A stretch of 47,400 nucleotides of DNA. Origin: CAZSAT01 sp964604675. GTDB lineage: Bacteria > Myxococcota_A > UBA796 > CAJQPC01. Location of the stretch: assembly GCA_964604675.1 (NCBI GenBank), contig CAZSAT010000048.1, positions 1 through 47,400 on the forward strand, written 5' to 3'. Of the stretch, positions 46,092-47,400 are shown piece after piece (within the stretch, counting starts at the first letter, position 1; each line of letters starts with the position of its first letter). Made by a program: the position numbers and the translations under genes. Under the pieces are notes generated by a model. That model saw nothing but the letters and a program-made list of their open reading frames with translations, did not search any database and was not told where the DNA came from.

Positions 46092-46263
46092 GTGGAGGTG
46101 TAGCCGGGTGAGCAGCCCACTGCTCCATCGCCGAGGGTGGCCCACCAATGCCGCGGCGTCGTAGAGGGCGCAAGTGGCGCTGGATGAGGTCTGCGCGGCT
46201 CGGCTTGCGCCTGGCGAGGGATGGACGCTGTCGAGAGGTGGTCCGAAGGGGTAGGCTCGAGGC
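46092..46263. other. Intergenic region between mutH and DUF1566 gene
   Basis: A 172-bp divergent gap. The plus strand carries TAGGCT (46252-46257) exactly 6 nt before the GTG at 46264, a leaderless-type promoter with its TAG in frame. No clear promoter for mutH is seen; the mutH frame stays open through most of this gap, so a longer N-terminus is possible. Confidence 0.45.
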
Positions 46264-47124
46264 GTGCCACATGCCCTCACAAAGCTGCTGCTCCTCACCT
46301 CCTGCTATGTCCTCACTCCAGCGGATCGAAGTGCTTGGCAGGATTCCCCGGAGGCTTGTTCGGGCGCAGACTGTGGGCATGCCGACACCGCGTGGAGCGA
46401 CGAGCCGCCCGACGCCAACGACAGCGCGAGCGTCTGTGAGCCGGACTGTGATGGCACGACGTGTGGCGACGATGGTTGCGGCGGAAGCTGCGTCTGCCTG
46501 GGAGACGACACATGCATGGCGGACTCCACGTGCTGCGCACCAGTGTGCGAGGACCGTGCGTGCGGGGAGGATGGCTGCGGTGGGAGCTGCGGTACTGGAG
46601 AGGTTTGCTGGGAAGACGACGAGACATGTTCTTCCACGACGGGCACTTGTGAGGATCTGCCCGATACCGTCGAGGTGGCCGGACTGATCTGGCAAGTGCA
46701 TGCCTCGAGCGACGAGTTCAGTGTGGACGGAGCTGCCGATCACTGTGCGTCGCTCGACGAGGGCGGGCTCACGAGCTGGCGAGTCCCGACCATCGACGAG
46801 CTGCGCCTCCTGATCGATGGCTGCTCATGCACGGAGACGGGTGGCGCCTGCGAAGTCACGGATGGAAGCACCAGCAGCGCCTACACCAACGACACATGCT
46901 CCTGTTGTTACGGTGGGCAGGGGCCTGGCTACGAGGGATGCTACTGGGACTCCGATGCGTTCCCAGGAACTGGCCTGTGCGACTACTACCCTTATGGCGA
47001 CGCTGACTTCCAGTCGGCGTCCACCTTCCCGGCGCAACGATGGGGTATCGACTTCTACTTCGGTACCGTGAAGACGATGCCCACTTCCTACACGTACTTC
47101 GTACGTTGCGTGCACGATCCCTGA
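46264..47124 (+). CDS. Cys-rich DUF1566-domain lipoprotein
   Basis: A 286-residue predicted lipoprotein, MPHALTKLLLLTSC (Cys14), from a GTG 6 nt after TAGGCT. Two Cys-rich modules follow (CDGTTCGDDGCGGSCVC and CEDRACGEDGCGGSCGTG). The second half is a DUF1566 (Lcl-type) domain starting VEVAGLIWQVHASSDEF with the signature SWRVPTIDELRLLIDGC and ending YTYFVRCVHDP. Such domains are common in secreted and surface proteins; function unknown. Base composition is clearly less GC-rich than neighbouring genes (codons such as ACA, TGT, TAT), which suggests recent acquisition. An attC-like repeat follows its stop, as expected for a gene cassette. Confidence 0.88.
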   Translation: MPHALTKLLLLTSCYVLTPADRSAWQDSPEACSGADCGHADTAWSDEPPDANDSASVCEPDCDGTTCGDDGCGGSCVCLGDDTCMADSTCCAPVCEDRACGEDGCGGSCGTGEVCWEDDETCSSTTGTCEDLPDTVEVAGLIWQVHASSDEFSVDGAADHCASLDEGGLTSWRVPTIDELRLLIDGCSCTETGGACEVTDGSTSSAYTNDTCSCCYGGQGPGYEGCYWDSDAFPGTGLCDYYPYGDADFQSASTFPAQRWGIDFYFGTVKTMPTSYTYFVRCVHDP

Positions 47125-47186
47125 TCCACGCCTTGGAAGACGGCGCGATCTCAGAGCGGGCACCGGAAGCGCGAAGAGCACCCAGG

Positions 47187-47400
47187 ACCCTCTGGGTCGC
47201 GGATGCGCAGCGGAGTTCGTGCCGTGTTGGATTCCCTCGCAGGGAGTGTGCTCCTGCACACGACCGAGGGGGGAGCCGACACGGCGCCCCCAGAGCAGAA
47301 CAGGCGGCCCTGAGAGCCGCCCGTCCAACGCAGCCACAACCCTCGGGGTCGCGGATGCGCAGCGGAGTTCGTGCCGTGTTGGATTCCCTCGCAGGGAGTG
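47187..47400. repeat. 152-bp tandem repeat, second copy truncated by window end
   Basis: Positions 47187-47248 and 47339-47400 are identical except at one base (47193 versus 47345), giving a period of 152 bp. The unit carries four hairpins in a row: TCCCT/AGGGA (47233-47245), GTGTGC/GCACAC (47246-47261), GGGGG plus GCCG with CGGC plus CCCCC (47268-47291) and GGCGGC/GCCGCC (47303-47321). The array continues beyond the window. No convincing gene lies inside. Confidence 0.9.
47323..47384. mobile_element. attC-like integron recombination site
   Basis: The 62-bp segment starts with GTCCAAC (47323-47329, matches RYYYAAC) and ends with GTTGGAT (47378-47384, matches GTTRRRY). Inside, CACAACCC pairs with GGAGTTCGTG if one C and one A are left unpaired. 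This is the R''/L''-L'/R' plan of an attC hairpin with two extrahelical bases, around a variable loop. The first repeat copy keeps the L'/R' half (GTTGGAT at 47226) but has lost the matching R''. Orientation of the site is uncertain, and no integrase gene is in the window. A chance match to a structured repeat cannot be excluded. Confidence 0.55.

Noticed and set aside
47187..47339. A small minus-strand protein gene in the 152-bp repeat
   Set aside because: The frame is open but has no start signal, and the hairpins and attC-like ends explain the sequence better.

Overview
The window is very GC-rich and densely packed with genes. I infer an uncultured-type Myxococcota (former Deltaproteobacteria). 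The evidence is a C-terminal MYXO-CTERM-like sorting tail (Gly-Cys-Gly-Cys, hydrophobic helix, Arg cluster) on a 23-repeat calcium-binding protein, many Asp/Thr/Gly-rich lipoproteins, FG-GAP/VCBS and MopE-type repeat proteins, and a bacterial caspase beside an ECF sigma factor. No rRNA, tRNA or CRISPR was recognised. Convergent genes are often separated by only 2-12 bp and co-directional genes commonly overlap by 4 nt (ATGA, GTGA and, unusually, CTGA).

Layout. 1-8356: FG-GAP lipoprotein fragment, glgC, a (Asp-Thr)n lipoprotein, then a + strand run hutI-mtnA-tatA-FG-GAP lipoprotein-thrB. 8369-17104: peptidase S51, two proteins with Cys-pair repeats, an alpha/alpha-toroid-like lipoprotein, another FG-GAP lipoprotein, an exbB-exbD-exbD operon and a stand-alone receiver protein. 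17113-25607 (- strand): lnt, an ECF sigma factor, its putative anti-sigma, an exported caspase and three lipoproteins, with a SUMF1-like lipoprotein upstream. 25843-30587: a TSP3/MYXO-CTERM protein translationally coupled to an OmpA-type outer-membrane protein. 30610-38007: five mostly polytopic membrane proteins resembling GT-C glycosyltransferases, in two convergent operons. 38026-44910: a 1368-residue lipoprotein (MopE repeats, beta-helix, cytochrome c) divergent from a copper type II (PHM-like) monooxygenase lipoprotein, then a CRTAC1-type protein. 45363-47400: a full-length MutH, a lower-GC DUF1566 lipoprotein and an attC-like/tandem-repeat array running off the right edge.

Three window-wide signals matter for annotation. 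(1) Ten genes carry a -10-like hexamer TAnnnT exactly 6 (eight genes) or 7 (two genes) nt before an ATG/GTG/TTG, as expected for leaderless mRNAs. (2) Three genes (thrB, a lipoprotein, exbD) can only be given a complete N-terminus if they start at CTG overlapping the upstream TGA. (3) Several lipoproteins have signal sequences of only 6-8 residues before the lipobox Cys and no basic n-region; for three of them an in-frame stop immediately upstream excludes a longer form.

The best candidate for an undescribed system is the divergent copper locus at 38026-43285. A Cu-binding-repeat/cytochrome c lipoprotein faces a monooxygenase that retains all six PHM copper ligands with near-identical spacing. 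Function there is inferred from sequence only. The MutH homologue and the attC-like array are the other two items I would check first.
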